A DNA stretch of 64,000 nt from contig CAUEEP010000883.1 in assembly GCA_958450365.1 (NCBI GenBank), positions 550,001-614,000 on the forward strand, written 5' to 3'. Source of the DNA: Mesorhabditis belari. Lineage: Eukaryota; Nematoda; Chromadorea; Rhabditida; Rhabditidae. Below are positions 21,638 to 33,180 of this stretch, in pieces (the first letter of the stretch is position 1; the number at the start of each line of letters is the position of its first letter). Under the pieces are notes generated by a model. That model was not told where the DNA came from. It made no database searches and saw only the letters and a list, made by a program, of their open reading frames with translations. A program made the position numbers and the translations under genes.

Positions 21638-22105
21638 CTTAAGTAAGAAATAGACGGGAAAACGATCGAAACAAATCCCCAAATAGCACAAAAAAACAAA
21701 AATTCATTTTCAGTCTGAACACATCACTCTTAAACTTCTTCACCTTCTTCAACTTTCATATCTTACAATTTTTTACAACTTTTCATTCTATTCTTTCTTT
21801 TTCTACACTAATCTAGACTCAAACGATGCTACGACAAAAACAATAAGCTAAACGGTCTTTCAATTTTCAATTTTCAATTTTCAAACTGTTGTATTCTTTC
21901 TAGTTCAATCTACTTTCTTTTTTTGTTGTGTTGTACTTCTTGAACACTTTTGTTTTTGTGTTTGTATAAAGATTGGCACATTTTTTTCCCTTATTATTAA
22001 GCACAATATATTGAGTTTTAAAAAACGCACAATGTCATGTGTAAACTAAAGAAGATAAGTTTGACAAAACTCCTCAAAAGACTCTAAAAAGTGGCCCTAC
22101 CTTGT

Positions 22106-22177
22106 GGTTCCATGGTGTAGCGGTTAGCACTCAGGACTTTGAATCCTGCGACCCGAGTTCGAATCTCGGTGGAACCT
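22106..22177 (+). tRNA. tRNA-Gln (UUG)
   Basis: A 72-nt cloverleaf can be drawn: acceptor GGTTCCA pairing with TGGAACC, D-arm region TGTAGCGGTTAGCAC (A box), anticodon stem CAGGA/TCCTG with loop CTTTGAA and anticodon TTG at 22139-22141, and T-arm ending GGTTCGAAT-like GAGTTCGAATCTC (B box). There is no intron. A TTTTT run at 22182-22186 is the likely Pol III terminator. CCA is not encoded, as usual in eukaryotes. Confidence 0.96.
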
Positions 22178-22307
22178 AGCTCTTTTTCCTTTTTTTGAAA
22201 ATTTTTGATTTAAATGGCTGAAATGAGCTTTTTTGGAGATAAAGGATTTCAAAAACGGACGTTCAATTTGAATGGTTTCAAAATCAGACGTAACATATAC
22301 CGTATTT

Positions 22308-22746
22308 TCTCTAATAGTAATGTACCCAAAGCTTCGCATAAATTCCTCGAAATCTCGAGAACCGCTTATCAGAACCTATCGATGTGGGGTCGGAAAATGT
22401 AGCTGACGATGAGATCTTGTGGGGGATTTGAGTGTTGAGCTTCTGCGAAAGATTGGAAACCGTAAAATAGGCATCAACTCGGCTCGACGGGGTGCACTAC
22501 TATTAGAGAGAATACGGTACTGTTTACCGTATTTTCTCTAATAGTAGTGTACCCAAAGCTTCGCTTAAATTCCTCGAAATCTCGAGAACCGCTTATCAGA
22601 AGCTATCGATGTGGGGTCGGAAAATGTAGCTGACGATGAGATCTTGTGGGGGTTTAGGGTGTTGAGCTTCTGCGAAAGATTGGAAACCGTAAAATAGTCA
22701 TCAACTCGGCTCGACGGGGTGCACTACTATTAGAGAAAATACGGTA
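22308..22746. repeat. Two adjacent copies of the 222-bp MITE
   Basis: Copies are at 22308-22519 and 22525-22746, both with TACCGTATTTTCTCTAATAG-type termini, 5 bp apart. Confidence 0.88.
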
Positions 22747-23362
22747 ACAAGAAAATCATGGAAAACGCATAACCGACAAAGAGCTTCGTAAAATTTACGT
22801 GTGAGTGCGCTAGAAAGGTTTCGTTTACATGTTTCTTTAAAGCTTAAAGTTCACATTTAAAGCTTTTACAGAAGCCAACAGCTTAAACAAACGAAATCAA
22901 TCAAAAGCTGATCAATTGAAGAAGAACAAGATTTTCTCTCGGGAAATCTAATTGAACGTGGAATTTGCCTTGTTCTAATTAAACAAATAAAACCATAATT
23001 TTTGAAATATGAAACACGTAACTGTAATGGTAAAATTAAAAAATTTTAAGGACTTTTAAAACCTTGATCCTTTCCGGGGATTTGCTCACCTGCTTAAAGG
23101 ATTGTTGCTCACCTTTTTCGTGCTTAAAGGATTGTTTATTGGTAAAATTTTGATAAATTTGATAAACTTTGAAGAAGATATTTTGAAAACTTAATGTTTT
23201 AGTGATTCAGAATTGGCTTAATCACTGACTTTACAGAAAATAGTGCATTAAACGATGTTTTGGCGGCTTTAAACAAAGATCTGGCTGGCTTACCAGAGTG
23301 TAGAGAGGCTTACCAGAGAATTTCTCGAAAAAATACACAAATTTAAGGCAAAAAATTATCCC
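22747..23362. other. Non-coding stretch without recognisable features
   Basis: The sequence is AT-rich. I see no exon, repeat or RNA gene in it. Confidence 0.4.
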
Positions 23363-23364
23363 AG

Positions 23365-23709
23365 AAATTCGGGCATAGTGACGCTCAAGAGCCACCTCAG
23401 TCGGGTTTTCGAGAATGGTGCCGCCGCCTCGAAGCCATCACCAACGAAGTCGACCTCAACGAAGCCCTTCAGGAACTCACCACCGACGTCAAGAAGAAGA
23501 ACGCCACTGAAGACGATCAACGGCCGCCTCGTCCGCCTCGTGCCCAAACCACCCGACGAGCACCGCCGCCGCCAAGAAGAACCACCTACGACGCAAAGGA
23601 CGCTGCCCGGATCCAGAAACTGTACCGATCATCGCGCCTCCGTGCCTTCCGTGAGGTCATCGAAGCCGGATCGAGGCGGTGGCACCATTCTGAGGTGAAG
23701 CTGTCTTGA
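23365..23709 (+). pseudogene. Fragment of a non-LTR retrotransposon polyprotein
   Basis: An open frame of 114 codons (stop TGA 23707-23709) is unusually GC-rich for the window. It contains a proline/arginine-rich stretch and then DAARIQKLYRSSRLRAFREV. Motifs of the form 'IQKLYR..R.RA.R.I' precede the reverse transcriptase domain in several LINE-type elements (established for that group in general; the precise clade is not clear here). No reverse transcriptase follows, so the piece is truncated. A preceding TTATCCCAG could also be a splice acceptor, so a host exon is the alternative. Confidence 0.4.
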
Positions 23710-24284
23710 AATCCAATCGATTGAAGCTGCTCATTTCATTCAGTCTACCAATTGAAACTCGTATTTAATTGGGCTAAACTTTTAAGTAAATCCAGAAAAC
23801 ATATAAAATTTCAGCTGTCTCAATCAGAATTTGAAATTGAAGGAGCTAAATGATGAGATCGAGTCCTCAACCCCAACAACCCAGTCCTCTTTCCTCAAAA
23901 TTGTAGAACAGCAGAACAAGTCAATCAATCCAAACAACAAATCACACAAATCGATGATCGCCAAGAAGCCATGGAAATTAAAAATTCAGCAAGCGAACTA
24001 AAAATTTTTTGATCTCAAAACGATACATTTAGTTTCGAAAAGCTAAAAAAAACATGAAAGCAGCAAATTTTGACCATTTGACCATTTGAAATTTTGACCT
24101 AACTTTAGTTCCAGCTTAGATCATACCAATTTTTTTTAGCCGTAAATGAGAAAACACTATAGTTTGAGCATAATTAGAAACATTTTTATTTGCTCACTTG
24201 TCAAATATTTCAACTGTTCACCTTGGAATCTTTTCCTCTTCTTCATCAGTTTTTCGAACCAAAAATACAGGGTGTTCCAAAAAA

Positions 24285-24425
24285 CAATATGGTTCCAATT
24301 AGGTTCCAATATGGTTCCCATTTGGTTCCAATATGGTTCGGATATGGTTCCAATACGGTTCCAATATGGTTCCAATACGGTTCCGATTTGGTTCCGATAT
24401 GGTTCCAATATGGTTCCGGGGGTTT
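24285..24425. repeat. Tandem repeat, unit about ATGGTTCCAAT
   Basis: About twelve degenerate units of GGTTCCNATNT follow one another. Open frames on both strands across it are repeat artefacts. Confidence 0.9.
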
Positions 24426-24479
24426 TGGGTTTTCCAAAAAAAACAACAAAAAAGAAGTGGAACATCGAACCGCCTAGAA

Positions 24480-26720
24480 TGAACAATTTTTAACCGAATG
24501 CTTAAACGATTCGTGCAAATTATATTGGCGTTTCTTTTACTTTTTCTTTTATTTCATTCACAGTACTGCTAACAAAAGATTCATAGAAAAAAAGCAGATC
24601 TGGATTTGGAGATTCGGAAAAATTTTTGTGGTACAGATCTGGGTTAGACGTCCATCCATTTCTCATCGATAGCCACCTCGTGCGGGTCGTCCGAGCCTTG
24701 CAAAGAGTTCAGGGTTCTGAAAATATCAATATTCGGTTGAAAGATCATTAGGCTTTTGGTTAAGATCGAGCTTCCAAATTTTGGAAAAACAAAAACAGTT
24801 TTTCCCAACCCTGGTCATAGCCAAACTGGGCAATCTTGCTTAACTTGCAGCAAATTTATACACCAACCTGCCAAAGCCGAGTTTTGCCATTGTGTTCATC
24901 CTTTGCTCTTTTCGAAGAGACTCAGCAAAAAATTTGTATTCCTTTTGTCATTTTTTCATTGCTTCAACTCCTTTTTATACATTTCCCTTATCAGTTGACC
25001 ACATTTTTCCCTCATTTCACCTCAACAGATTTGTGTTCAGCTAATACGTATAAATTCGTGGTTAATCAAAAGATTACTAAACATTTTGTTTGTGAAAATT
25101 CGTGGGATTCACTGAAAAGTATTGGATTTGATTATCTGAAATTTGAAAGTGAATTTTTTTCAGAGTTTTCTCAAAGGTTTTCTCAAAGCAATCATTAAAT
25201 CAGATATTAAATATTCGGAAAAATTTTTGTGAGCTATGAATTCAAAAAAGAGTTATGGAAATTTGGAACTTACAAGTGATTATCGACAAATTCCTTGGAA
25301 CTATTATTGAAAAGAATCAAGCACAAAAGTTTTGTGAAAGTTTTGATTGTTTTTTAGGTAATCTTTCGTATTCAAGTTACCTTTGGAATGAATTATTTGA
25401 ATACATTCAAATAATTTTTTCCAAAGGAAACTTTTTCTTTAGCTTTTATTTAGTTTTAACAATTTAAAAATTTAACAGTCAAACGAAACAAAAAGAACTA
25501 ATAAGCGAACTCAATAGAAACATCCGAATCGATGAATCCAACGTTTTCTTGATCATCTCTCCCTCGATGTTCTTTAAGGCGTCAATGTGATTGCCTTGAG
25601 TCAAGCTCTTCGATTTTCTTCTCTCTCCGAGCATTTTTCATCGCCGGTAGTTAGATAAAATAAGATTAGAAACTGATACAGAAAAACAATTAAATAAATA
25701 CAACCTCTACCCCAGAAAGAATCGATCCGGACGGTTTGAAAGAGTGAATCAAGTCGTCATCTCCATTTGGTGCAATACTGATTCCACAGCTTTTGAAAGA
25801 TTTCTGGATTATCTCTTCAAATGTGCCATGGGTTATTCAACGCAGAATTCAACGCCTATCCCAAAGCCGCTTTCCGTTTGTGCGATGGAGAACTCTGTCA
25901 AATTATCAGTTCTCAGCTGTGCTAAGTTTTTTAGGGGATTTCTAAAAGCACACCCCCGAGTTGATAAGCGAATTTCCCAAAGACTTTAAGAAGCAGTGGG
26001 GGCCGAATGGTAATCGATGAAAATACAATGTTTGTGTTTTTATTGCACTAATCATAAACGAAACGAACGAACGATTCATTCTTTATGTAAAAACCGGACC
26101 ATAACGTTACCAATGTGAGGAAATGAGCGCATTCGTGAAAGCAGCTCCGATTCGAATTGAACGGACCTCCATCTTCTTCAACGACAAGATTTCACATTTG
26201 TGTTTACTCTTCAGCGAATCATCTTGTTTTCTTTTTAGGATCCTGGTCCAACAAAGGAATGGTATCTTGATTGATTTATGATGAACTTTTGATGGTTTTG
26301 ATTTTAGTTCAATGGTGAATACGAATCCGAGCGAACGCGCGAAGAGTAAGGATTTTTTATCTTTTGGCTTTTACTCAAATTGTTAAAAACCTTGTGATTT
26401 GCATTTTTAGTTTGATTGTACAACGAGCGTCAGCACTCACACTAACGGTATGGCAAATATCAAGGTGAGAAGTTTTTAAAAACCAGTGCTTTTGCTTAGA
26501 GTTCTATTATGGCTTTGTTCTTTAGGGTACGCAGAAGAAATGAAGTGAAACACAGAGCCGCTTAGAATGAACAATTTTAAATCAAATGCATAAACAATTC
26601 GTACAAATGATGTTGCCGTTTCTTCTGATTTTTCTTTTATTTCCTTCACAGTTTTATTTACTTAGCTAACAAACGATTCATAGAAAAGAATCAGATCTGG
26701 ATTTGGAGATTCGGAAAAAT
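24480..26720 (-). mobile_element. Decayed pogo/Tigger-type transposon segment
   Basis: On the minus strand, around 25820-25700, the conceptual product reads EEIIQKSFKSCGISIAPNGD, the C-terminal signature of pogo/Tigger (CENP-B-like) transposases. The surrounding non-coding sequence recurs, direct or inverted, at 27290-28220 and 33.2-38.7 kb. No intact transposase frame remains, and I could not define the terminal repeats. Confidence 0.6.
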
Positions 26721-26739
26721 TTTTGTGATATATTGTTAA

Positions 26740-27062
26740 TTTTTTTTAAATTTTTTTTTTTAAAAAAAAAAAAAAAAATTTTTAAAAAAATTTTTTTTTT
26801 TTTTTTTTTTAAAATATAATAAAAAATTTTTTTTTTTTTTTTTAAAAAAAAAAATTTTAAAAAAAAAAAAAAAAAAAAATTTTTGAAAAAATATTTAATT
26901 TTAATAATAAATTTTTTTTTATTTTTTTTTTTTTTTTTTTTTTTATTTTTTTTTGGGGGGTTTTTTGTTTTTTTTTTTTTTTTTTTTTTTTGGAAAGAAT
27001 GGTTTTTGGGTTTTTTTTTTTTTGAGGAGGGGGGGGGGGAGGGGGGGGGAAGGGGGTATTTA

Positions 27063-27154
<92 letters not shown>

Positions 27155-27180
27155 AAAAAAAATAAAAATAGATTAATTTT
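26740..27180. other. Homopolymer block, probably assembly artefact
   Basis: Runs of A, T and G dominate about 440 bp, including an A run of more than 80 bases with almost no other base. Such composition is unlike any neighbouring repeat and is typical of poor consensus or a collapsed junction. Frames such as poly-K and poly-F across it are meaningless. Confidence 0.75.
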
Positions 27181-27289
27181 TTAAAATTTTAATTTTGTAA
27201 TTTTTAGGTCGATCGTACTCTTCCTCGTTTCGTCTTCTTTTACTTGTGGTGTGAAAAAAACGAAACAAGAAGAAGTGGAACAACGAGCA

Positions 27290-28220
27290 GCCTAGAATGA
27301 ATAATTTTTAACCGAATGCTTAAACGATTCATGCAAATTATATTGTCATTTGTTCTGCTGTCGCGGAATCTGTAAAAACCTCGGCAAATACGAATCGATC
27401 AAATTCTATTCAATCGCTGATGTCGACATGGTCAACACAATCAATAGCAGAGAACCAATTAAGATTTGTGGGAATGTGGAGCAAGTCAACACCAAGATGA
27501 ATCAAAGCAATAAATGATTCGTGCAAATTGTCGTTTCTTTTGCTTTTTCTTTTATTTCATTCACAGTACTGCTAACAAATTATTCATAGAAAAAGAATCA
27601 GATCTGGATTTGGAGATTCGGAGAATTTTTGTGGTACAGATCTGGATTAGACTCCATCCATTTCTCATCGATAGTCACCTCGTGCGGGTCGTCCGAGTCT
27701 TGCAAAGAGTTCAAGGTTCTGAAAATATTAAAATTTGTTTGAAAGTTGGGATCATTAGGGTTTTGCTCACGATCGAGCTTCCCCTTTCGGCAAAAACGGT
27801 TTTTCCCAACTCTGGTCATAGCCAAACTGGGTACCTATCTTGTTTAACTTGCAGCAAATTTATACACCAACCTGTCAAAGCCGAGTTTTGCCATTGAATT
27901 CATCCTTTGCTCTTTTCGAAGAGACTCAGCAAAAGTTTTGGATTCCTTCTGTCATTTTTTCATTGCTTCAACTCCTTTTTATACATTTCCCCTTATCAGT
28001 TGCCTACATTTCCCTCTTTTCACCTCAACAGATTTGTGTTCAGCTAATACGTCTAAATTCGTGGTTAATCAAAAGATTACTAAACATTTTGTTTGTGAAA
28101 ATTCCGGGGATTCACTGAAAAGTATTGGATTTGATTATCTGAAATTTGAAAGTGAATTCTTTTTCACAGTTTTCACAGTGAATTCAAAAGTGATGAGTGA
28201 TCAAAGTCACAAAGACGTTA
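27290..28220 (-). mobile_element. Second copy of the pogo-family flank segment
   Basis: It repeats 24480-25200 with small changes (for example the segment CCAAACTGGGTACC and the run ending GGATTTGATTATCTGAAATT). It holds no transposase motif and ends about 200 bp before the 3' end of the helical-protein gene. Confidence 0.65.
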
Positions 28221-28384
28221 AATAAACTTTCTTTTTCTTTTTTTACATGAGTATTACTTATTTAGTCAAAACAAAAATGATTATAAATCTCTGTTTTTTA
28301 AACCACATTTAAAACCATGCAATTTTAGACCAAATTTTAGATTTCTAGGTATTTTTGAATTTGATAAGACTGAAAAGAAAATCA

Positions 28385-28418
28385 TTTATTGACTCAAAGT
28401 CAAAGAAAATCATTTATT
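28385..28418 (-). terminator. Putative polyadenylation signals of the helical-protein gene
   Basis: Two AATAAA motifs (complements of TTTATT at 28385-28390 and 28413-28418) lie within 40 bp after the stop codon on the minus strand. A short 3' UTR would be typical of nematodes. Confidence 0.5.
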
Positions 28419-28421
28419 GAC

Positions 28422-31400
28422 TTATAAAATCGAATTCACAAGACTTTGCACTCCTGAATGGTCGACGTTTTTGATTTTTTGAAGTAATTGAGCATAATTC
28501 TCGACATCTTTGTTCTCTTTGAGTAACAACAAGAGTTGAACCGTTACATAAGAGACATCAATCGAGCTTTCGTCACTCAGAATTTCGAGCACTTCCCCAA
28601 TCACATTTGAGTTTTTGAGGCCATCAAAATCGGTTTCAAGTAGAAATTCTTTCAATACGTTCGCGATTTGGTAGACAAAGAACGGGGTGAATAAATGAAT
28701 CAATTTAGGCAGAATATCGACGAGTTGATTCGCGAAAGTGTTTACTGAATCCGCTTGAAACCACTCGTGAGAGAAGCTGAGCAAAAGCGCTGACTTGGGG
28801 TCATCCTCGTGAGTGAGATTTGAAAGAAAGATCTCCTCGACTTGTTTAACGATTTTTGAATGAAGTTCTCGTTTCATCTTAGCAAAAACGATTCGAGCGA
28901 TCAACGCTCTGACAGCAATTCTTACATTTAAGCAATCCTTACATCTTGTTTGTCTTTCCAGTCTGTTTAAAGCGTCTTTCCATCCACGTTTGAATCCCAA
29001 AACCAACAGCGTTGACAATGCACTCAGCCTCTGCTCAAGCTTTTCATTTGTTTGAAGGTAAACCGAGACAAGCAGTTCTCTTGCCGCTTCAGCTTGATTC
29101 TCTTCAGTTGTTTCTTCAAAAAGATATCTATTGAATAGATTTTTGAGGAACTCTTCTGATAAAGCATTACAAATAGGAACACTGATACTTTTCATCAAAG
29201 AACAAGCGTATCCTTTCCCTTTTGAGTCTTGATTAGACTGTTCGAGTTTTACAACCATTTTCAGCAATAGCTCCATGTATTCATCGAGGTTTTCATCCAG
29301 CACACAATTCACATCAAACGGCCATCCACAAAGCAAAGGTTCATCTTTTTCGGAAATTGTAGAGATCATAGTTTTCATCATCGCCCAATTGTCCGGGGAA
29401 CTGGGAAATAGTTGTTCTTTGGCTGTGCTTTGTGCTTTGGCAAGGACAATTCCTCTAACCGAATAGTGCTCTTGCTCTCTCCAAGATGACAATAGAAATT
29501 CTCTTAATTGATCATTTCTACCTAATAAAGCCATCAGTCGAACACCGTGCTTGGCAACGGTGACACGTTGTTGTGATAGATTCTTAATAAATGGAATCAC
29601 TTTCGACATCGATGTTCTTTTGCAAGTGCTGGTGAGGGTGTTCAAAGCAGTCGACAAGTAATCACCATCACAAAATCTTTTGATCATCTCAAGAGGCACT
29701 GGCTCATTGCTCACTCGCATCGCAGAAGCAATGTGATGAATGATGTGAAATCTCTCTTGCGCGTCTACACTTTTGACATCAAATTGGCCGTCGGTTGGCA
29801 GTAGTGGATCAACAAATTTGATGAAAGTCTTCTCATCAACCAACAAGGCAAAAATGATTAACAAGGGGCCACGTCTCTCTTCAGTGATCCCTTTAATGCA
29901 CTCATCGATAAACTTCATCGGAATCTCGTTGTACCATCGAAGAGATCTCACAAAACGCTGCACGATTGGAGTGGGAAAATAGCTCTCGCAAGCGTTAAAG
30001 TATTTTTTCCAATTCAGAAGAATTTGACTTGAGTCCTTTTTCAGTTGGTTAACAATTGTGATGTCAATTTTAATCTCATCTTTGTCAGCTGGCCATAATT
30101 CATCGTGGAAAGCACGATTGTGATTCTTTAACACCTCTTTGACCGAGTACAATTGATAGTGATCGTTTTCTTTCACAATTTCTTCAAGTTCCTTGAAAAC
30201 CCATTGAAAATCTCGTGGATTCAACAGTTCGATCGCCTTTGATTTTAACGATCTCTCATTGTAATTGTAGATGGCTTTAATCAACTGGGTAACCGCTTCA
30301 ACTTTAATCTCATTCCATAAACTTTTGCTTAAAGCATTGCACTTCTGTTCAGCTAGATTCAAAAAGTTTTCAAGAGAGATTTTCTCGAATTTCGGATGAT
30401 CTATGAGAAAATTCCACTTTGTTGACCAATAATAACCTTTTGTAAGCACAAAAAACATCATCTCGAAGAGTTTCTCCGTTGAAAGCTTGTGAATTAATCG
30501 AAAGTGAAGCGCTTTCTCGAGAAACTCTAAAGGAATCGATCGAAAATCGGAGACTTCAGCTTTTATGTGCATTGTTTTCATGATTTCTAGAAGTAAATCC
30601 CAATGTTCAGCACTTAATTTTGACAAATCGACTATCGATTGAACATTTCTGATAAACGAATGCTGAAAGTGCGGGATCTCGTTTCTGTGTCTTTCCGTCA
30701 CACTTCTAAACACATCCAATAGATTTCCGTAGTCTTCATTGACCGCACAGCAAAAAAGCATTTGTGAAAGAATTGTTATCCTATCATTCACAAAAGCTTT
30801 CTTCTTTAGCTCATTGCGTAGCTTCGGCATCACTTCTTCTCTCGTCAAATAGCAAAACCACGGGAATTCTCTCCATTCAACACCTTTCTCTTCTTTGATT
30901 TTTGCCATTTTCACTCGATCATTCTCTGGCAATATTCTCATTAGCTTTTCACTGACATCACTTTCTTTTTCAAGCAAACTTTTCCCAAAGGTTTTCACAT
31001 AAGAATCAAGCAGAAGTGAAGCTTTCTTCTCCTTTGGATAATACTTCAAATGTTCTAGCATTAAATCAACATCAAAATCATCACTCTTCTCAGGGAACAT
31101 TTTTGGGAACATTTCTTCTACATCACTTTCAGTAACTTTCTCTAAATTCAAGAGCTTAAAGAAGATCTTTGGCTTATTCAAATAATGATCTCTTGCGTTT
31201 TGCTCAAAAATTGCTGCTTGCTTTTTACTTAGCTGTAAACTTGGCGCGTCTTCGCCATTCATTTCGTAGATCTCAAGGAAAGCGGGCAGATTCGTTGTGA
31301 TCAATCTGGCAAGAGCGTCTATGTGATTGTAGAGATGAACACGGTGATTGAAGCGTTTCGTTTGATCGAATAGTTTCGGATCACTTAGCTTCAAGTACCA

Positions 31401-31991
31401 CACGATGAGCTGTGGATATCGTTGAGAGAAAACGGAAAGGACACGATCAGATAGTTGGATTCGATGAAAGGAAACCGTTTCAATGACAAAATCTTGAGAA
31501 CAAGCTACCAAAAGAGGCAGTGCTTGTTCAACGCCGAACTCTTTGAGAATCGCTGAGAAAAAGCTCTCGGCGAGGTGCGAGTGCTTCGTTGATAAACAAC
31601 GAGCCAACTTCTTGATGATCTTCTTTCTCGTGTTGTAGGAGACATTTTCGAATAAGCTATCAAAATAGGAAACATTTGTGATCCTTTGATTCGAATTGTT
31701 AAAGAAAGCTTTTGTTTGCAATGCTCGACTCACAATTTCTTTGTCTTCAGACTGTAGTCCATCAGCAATCACTTCAAAATGATCATCACTAGTTTGTCCG
31801 ATTTGAATCAGCATTTTCGCCGCCTCGATTTTGATCAACGGACGGAGAGGATCAGAGAAAATCTCGTCTTTGTAAATGTCTTCAAATCGATTTCCCAATG
31901 CAATCCTTTTCTTTATCTCGATCGCAATCCATTTCTTTTTCTCGTGTTCTCCTACTCCGGGAATTCGTTGGATTGCTTCAAGGAGGCTCAT
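28422..31991 (-). CDS. Single-exon 1189-residue alpha-helical, HEAT-like protein of unknown function
   Basis: The frame starts at the first ATG (31991, MSLLEAIQRIPGVG) and ends with TAA at 28422-28424, without introns, which is unusual for a nematode gene of 3.6 kb. No signal peptide or membrane helix is visible. The whole chain looks like amphipathic helix pairs, for example IKIEAAKMLIQIG near the start and LLPTDGQFDVKSVDAQERFH later, as in HEAT or armadillo-type solenoids. A motif VTERHRNE at about residues 430-440 is the most distinctive short sequence. I do not recognise the protein. Codon use is normal for the window and the frame is clean, so it is probably expressed; it could be a retrogene or an acquired gene (inference). 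It is flanked on both sides by inverted copies of pogo-family sequence. Confidence 0.85.
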   Translation of the reverse strand: MSLLEAIQRIPGVGEHEKKKWIAIEIKKRIALGNRFEDIYKDEIFSDPLRPLIKIEAAKMLIQIGQTSDDHFEVIADGLQSEDKEIVSRALQTKAFFNNSNQRITNVSYFDSLFENVSYNTRKKIIKKLARCLSTKHSHLAESFFSAILKEFGVEQALPLLVACSQDFVIETVSFHRIQLSDRVLSVFSQRYPQLIVWYLKLSDPKLFDQTKRFNHRVHLYNHIDALARLITTNLPAFLEIYEMNGEDAPSLQLSKKQAAIFEQNARDHYLNKPKIFFKLLNLEKVTESDVEEMFPKMFPEKSDDFDVDLMLEHLKYYPKEKKASLLLDSYVKTFGKSLLEKESDVSEKLMRILPENDRVKMAKIKEEKGVEWREFPWFCYLTREEVMPKLRNELKKKAFVNDRITILSQMLFCCAVNEDYGNLLDVFRSVTERHRNEIPHFQHSFIRNVQSIVDLSKLSAEHWDLLLEIMKTMHIKAEVSDFRSIPLEFLEKALHFRLIHKLSTEKLFEMMFFVLTKGYYWSTKWNFLIDHPKFEKISLENFLNLAEQKCNALSKSLWNEIKVEAVTQLIKAIYNYNERSLKSKAIELLNPRDFQWVFKELEEIVKENDHYQLYSVKEVLKNHNRAFHDELWPADKDEIKIDITIVNQLKKDSSQILLNWKKYFNACESYFPTPIVQRFVRSLRWYNEIPMKFIDECIKGITEERRGPLLIIFALLVDEKTFIKFVDPLLPTDGQFDVKSVDAQERFHIIHHIASAMRVSNEPVPLEMIKRFCDGDYLSTALNTLTSTCKRTSMSKVIPFIKNLSQQRVTVAKHGVRLMALLGRNDQLREFLLSSWREQEHYSVRGIVLAKAQSTAKEQLFPSSPDNWAMMKTMISTISEKDEPLLCGWPFDVNCVLDENLDEYMELLLKMVVKLEQSNQDSKGKGYACSLMKSISVPICNALSEEFLKNLFNRYLFEETTEENQAEAARELLVSVYLQTNEKLEQRLSALSTLLVLGFKRGWKDALNRLERQTRCKDCLNVRIAVRALIARIVFAKMKRELHSKIVKQVEEIFLSNLTHEDDPKSALLLSFSHEWFQADSVNTFANQLVDILPKLIHLFTPFFVYQIANVLKEFLLETDFDGLKNSNVIGEVLEILSDESSIDVSYVTVQLLLLLKENKDVENYAQLLQKIKNVDHSGVQSLVNSIL

Positions 31992-33180
31992 CGTTATTGC
32001 TGGCGTATTAAAGCTTATGCTTCAAGGAGGCGTATTAAAATAACAAATGAAAAAAGTTGCTAATAAATCGAAACTAGTAATTTGTTTTGATGACAAATTG
32101 ATGAATACAATCAAAATGTTGCCAATAAAAGCAAATACGAGAGTTTTTTTTGAGATTTCACTTTTTGTGCCACTCTTTTTCTCGGGAGCTCCGTTGCCAA
32201 GTGATTCTTTTCTCTTTTTTCCCTTTTAGTTCTCTTTTTTCTAGCAGTTGTGCAATTAAAACGACGAAAAAGAGCCGACAGAGCCGATTTTTCTGGCTTT
32301 AACAGAATGTGAACAAAAACTTATTAAACAATAGTAAATTCAAATCGATAACAAACTATTGAAGAGGTTTTTAGAAAAGCGATTGTTATTGAGGTTAGTT
32401 TATTGCCGTAAAATATGATTTTATGCTCTTTCAGGATGCACGATTTTTGTTCTGTAACAAAAAGTATTCAGCTGGAGTTTTTGGATTGGGAACATTGAAT
32501 GGTCACCCTGAGCTCAGCCTTTTCAATACTGAAAGCCTTTTTAGTACTGAAAGCCTTTTCAGCAGTACTTTTCACCTGAAGCTTAAAGCTTAGAAAGCTC
32601 CAAAAAGCTGCAATTGATGCAATATGAAAAATCAGAGTAAAAAACTGCAGCACTTGGGGGGGGGGGCTATTACTAGCCCCCCAAATCCCCTCAAGCACTC
32701 CCCGGTGAGGGAGGGGGTCACCCTGAGCTATCTTGGAGGAATCACCCTTATCTCAAGCTCTGACAAAGACGCGCCACCGTCTCAGGGAGCAATTTCCCTG
32801 GGGTCTCCGAGTTTTAGATTCAAATTTAGATTTTAGATTCAAATCCGGATATAGAGGTTTTGCGTGGTGACCGGTGCAGAGCATTATCTAGAAAATGAAA
32901 GGATAAAGATTTTGAAAATAAGTATCGAATCAAGTTGTGTACCTTGTCAAACATCTCAATGTTCCCACCCTACCGTAGGCTTGGGAAAGTGTATAAAAGG
33001 AGAAAATTTAGCGATTGTTATTGAGTTTATTGCCGTAAAAGGACTAAGACGAGGTTTTGCCGTAAGAAGCTAAAATCAAAACAGAAAAAAAATCGGCTGC
33101 TTGTTGAGGTGGTGTTGAATTGTTACGATACAGGAAGTGGGCTTTCTTTTTTCCGATTTGACAAGGTCGGAAGGATCGCA
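31992..33180. other. Region upstream of the helical-protein gene
   Basis: The first 200 bp should contain the minus-strand promoter; I see no TATA box or other firm motif. A G-rich/C-rich imperfect inverted stretch lies at 32655-32715. No gene is recognisable. Confidence 0.4.

Larger units (their letters stand above)
20492..22105. other. Intergenic region between the lipocalin-like gene and tRNA-Gln
   Basis: Apart from two MITEs (21081-21188 partial and 21351-21637) I see only AT-rich and pyrimidine-rich sequence. The proximal part is the likely promoter region of the minus-strand lipocalin-like gene; no clear motif is visible. Confidence 0.5.

Noticed and set aside
26883..27155. Frame of poly-F followed by poly-K
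   Set aside because: It lies in a homopolymer block that is probably consensus error.
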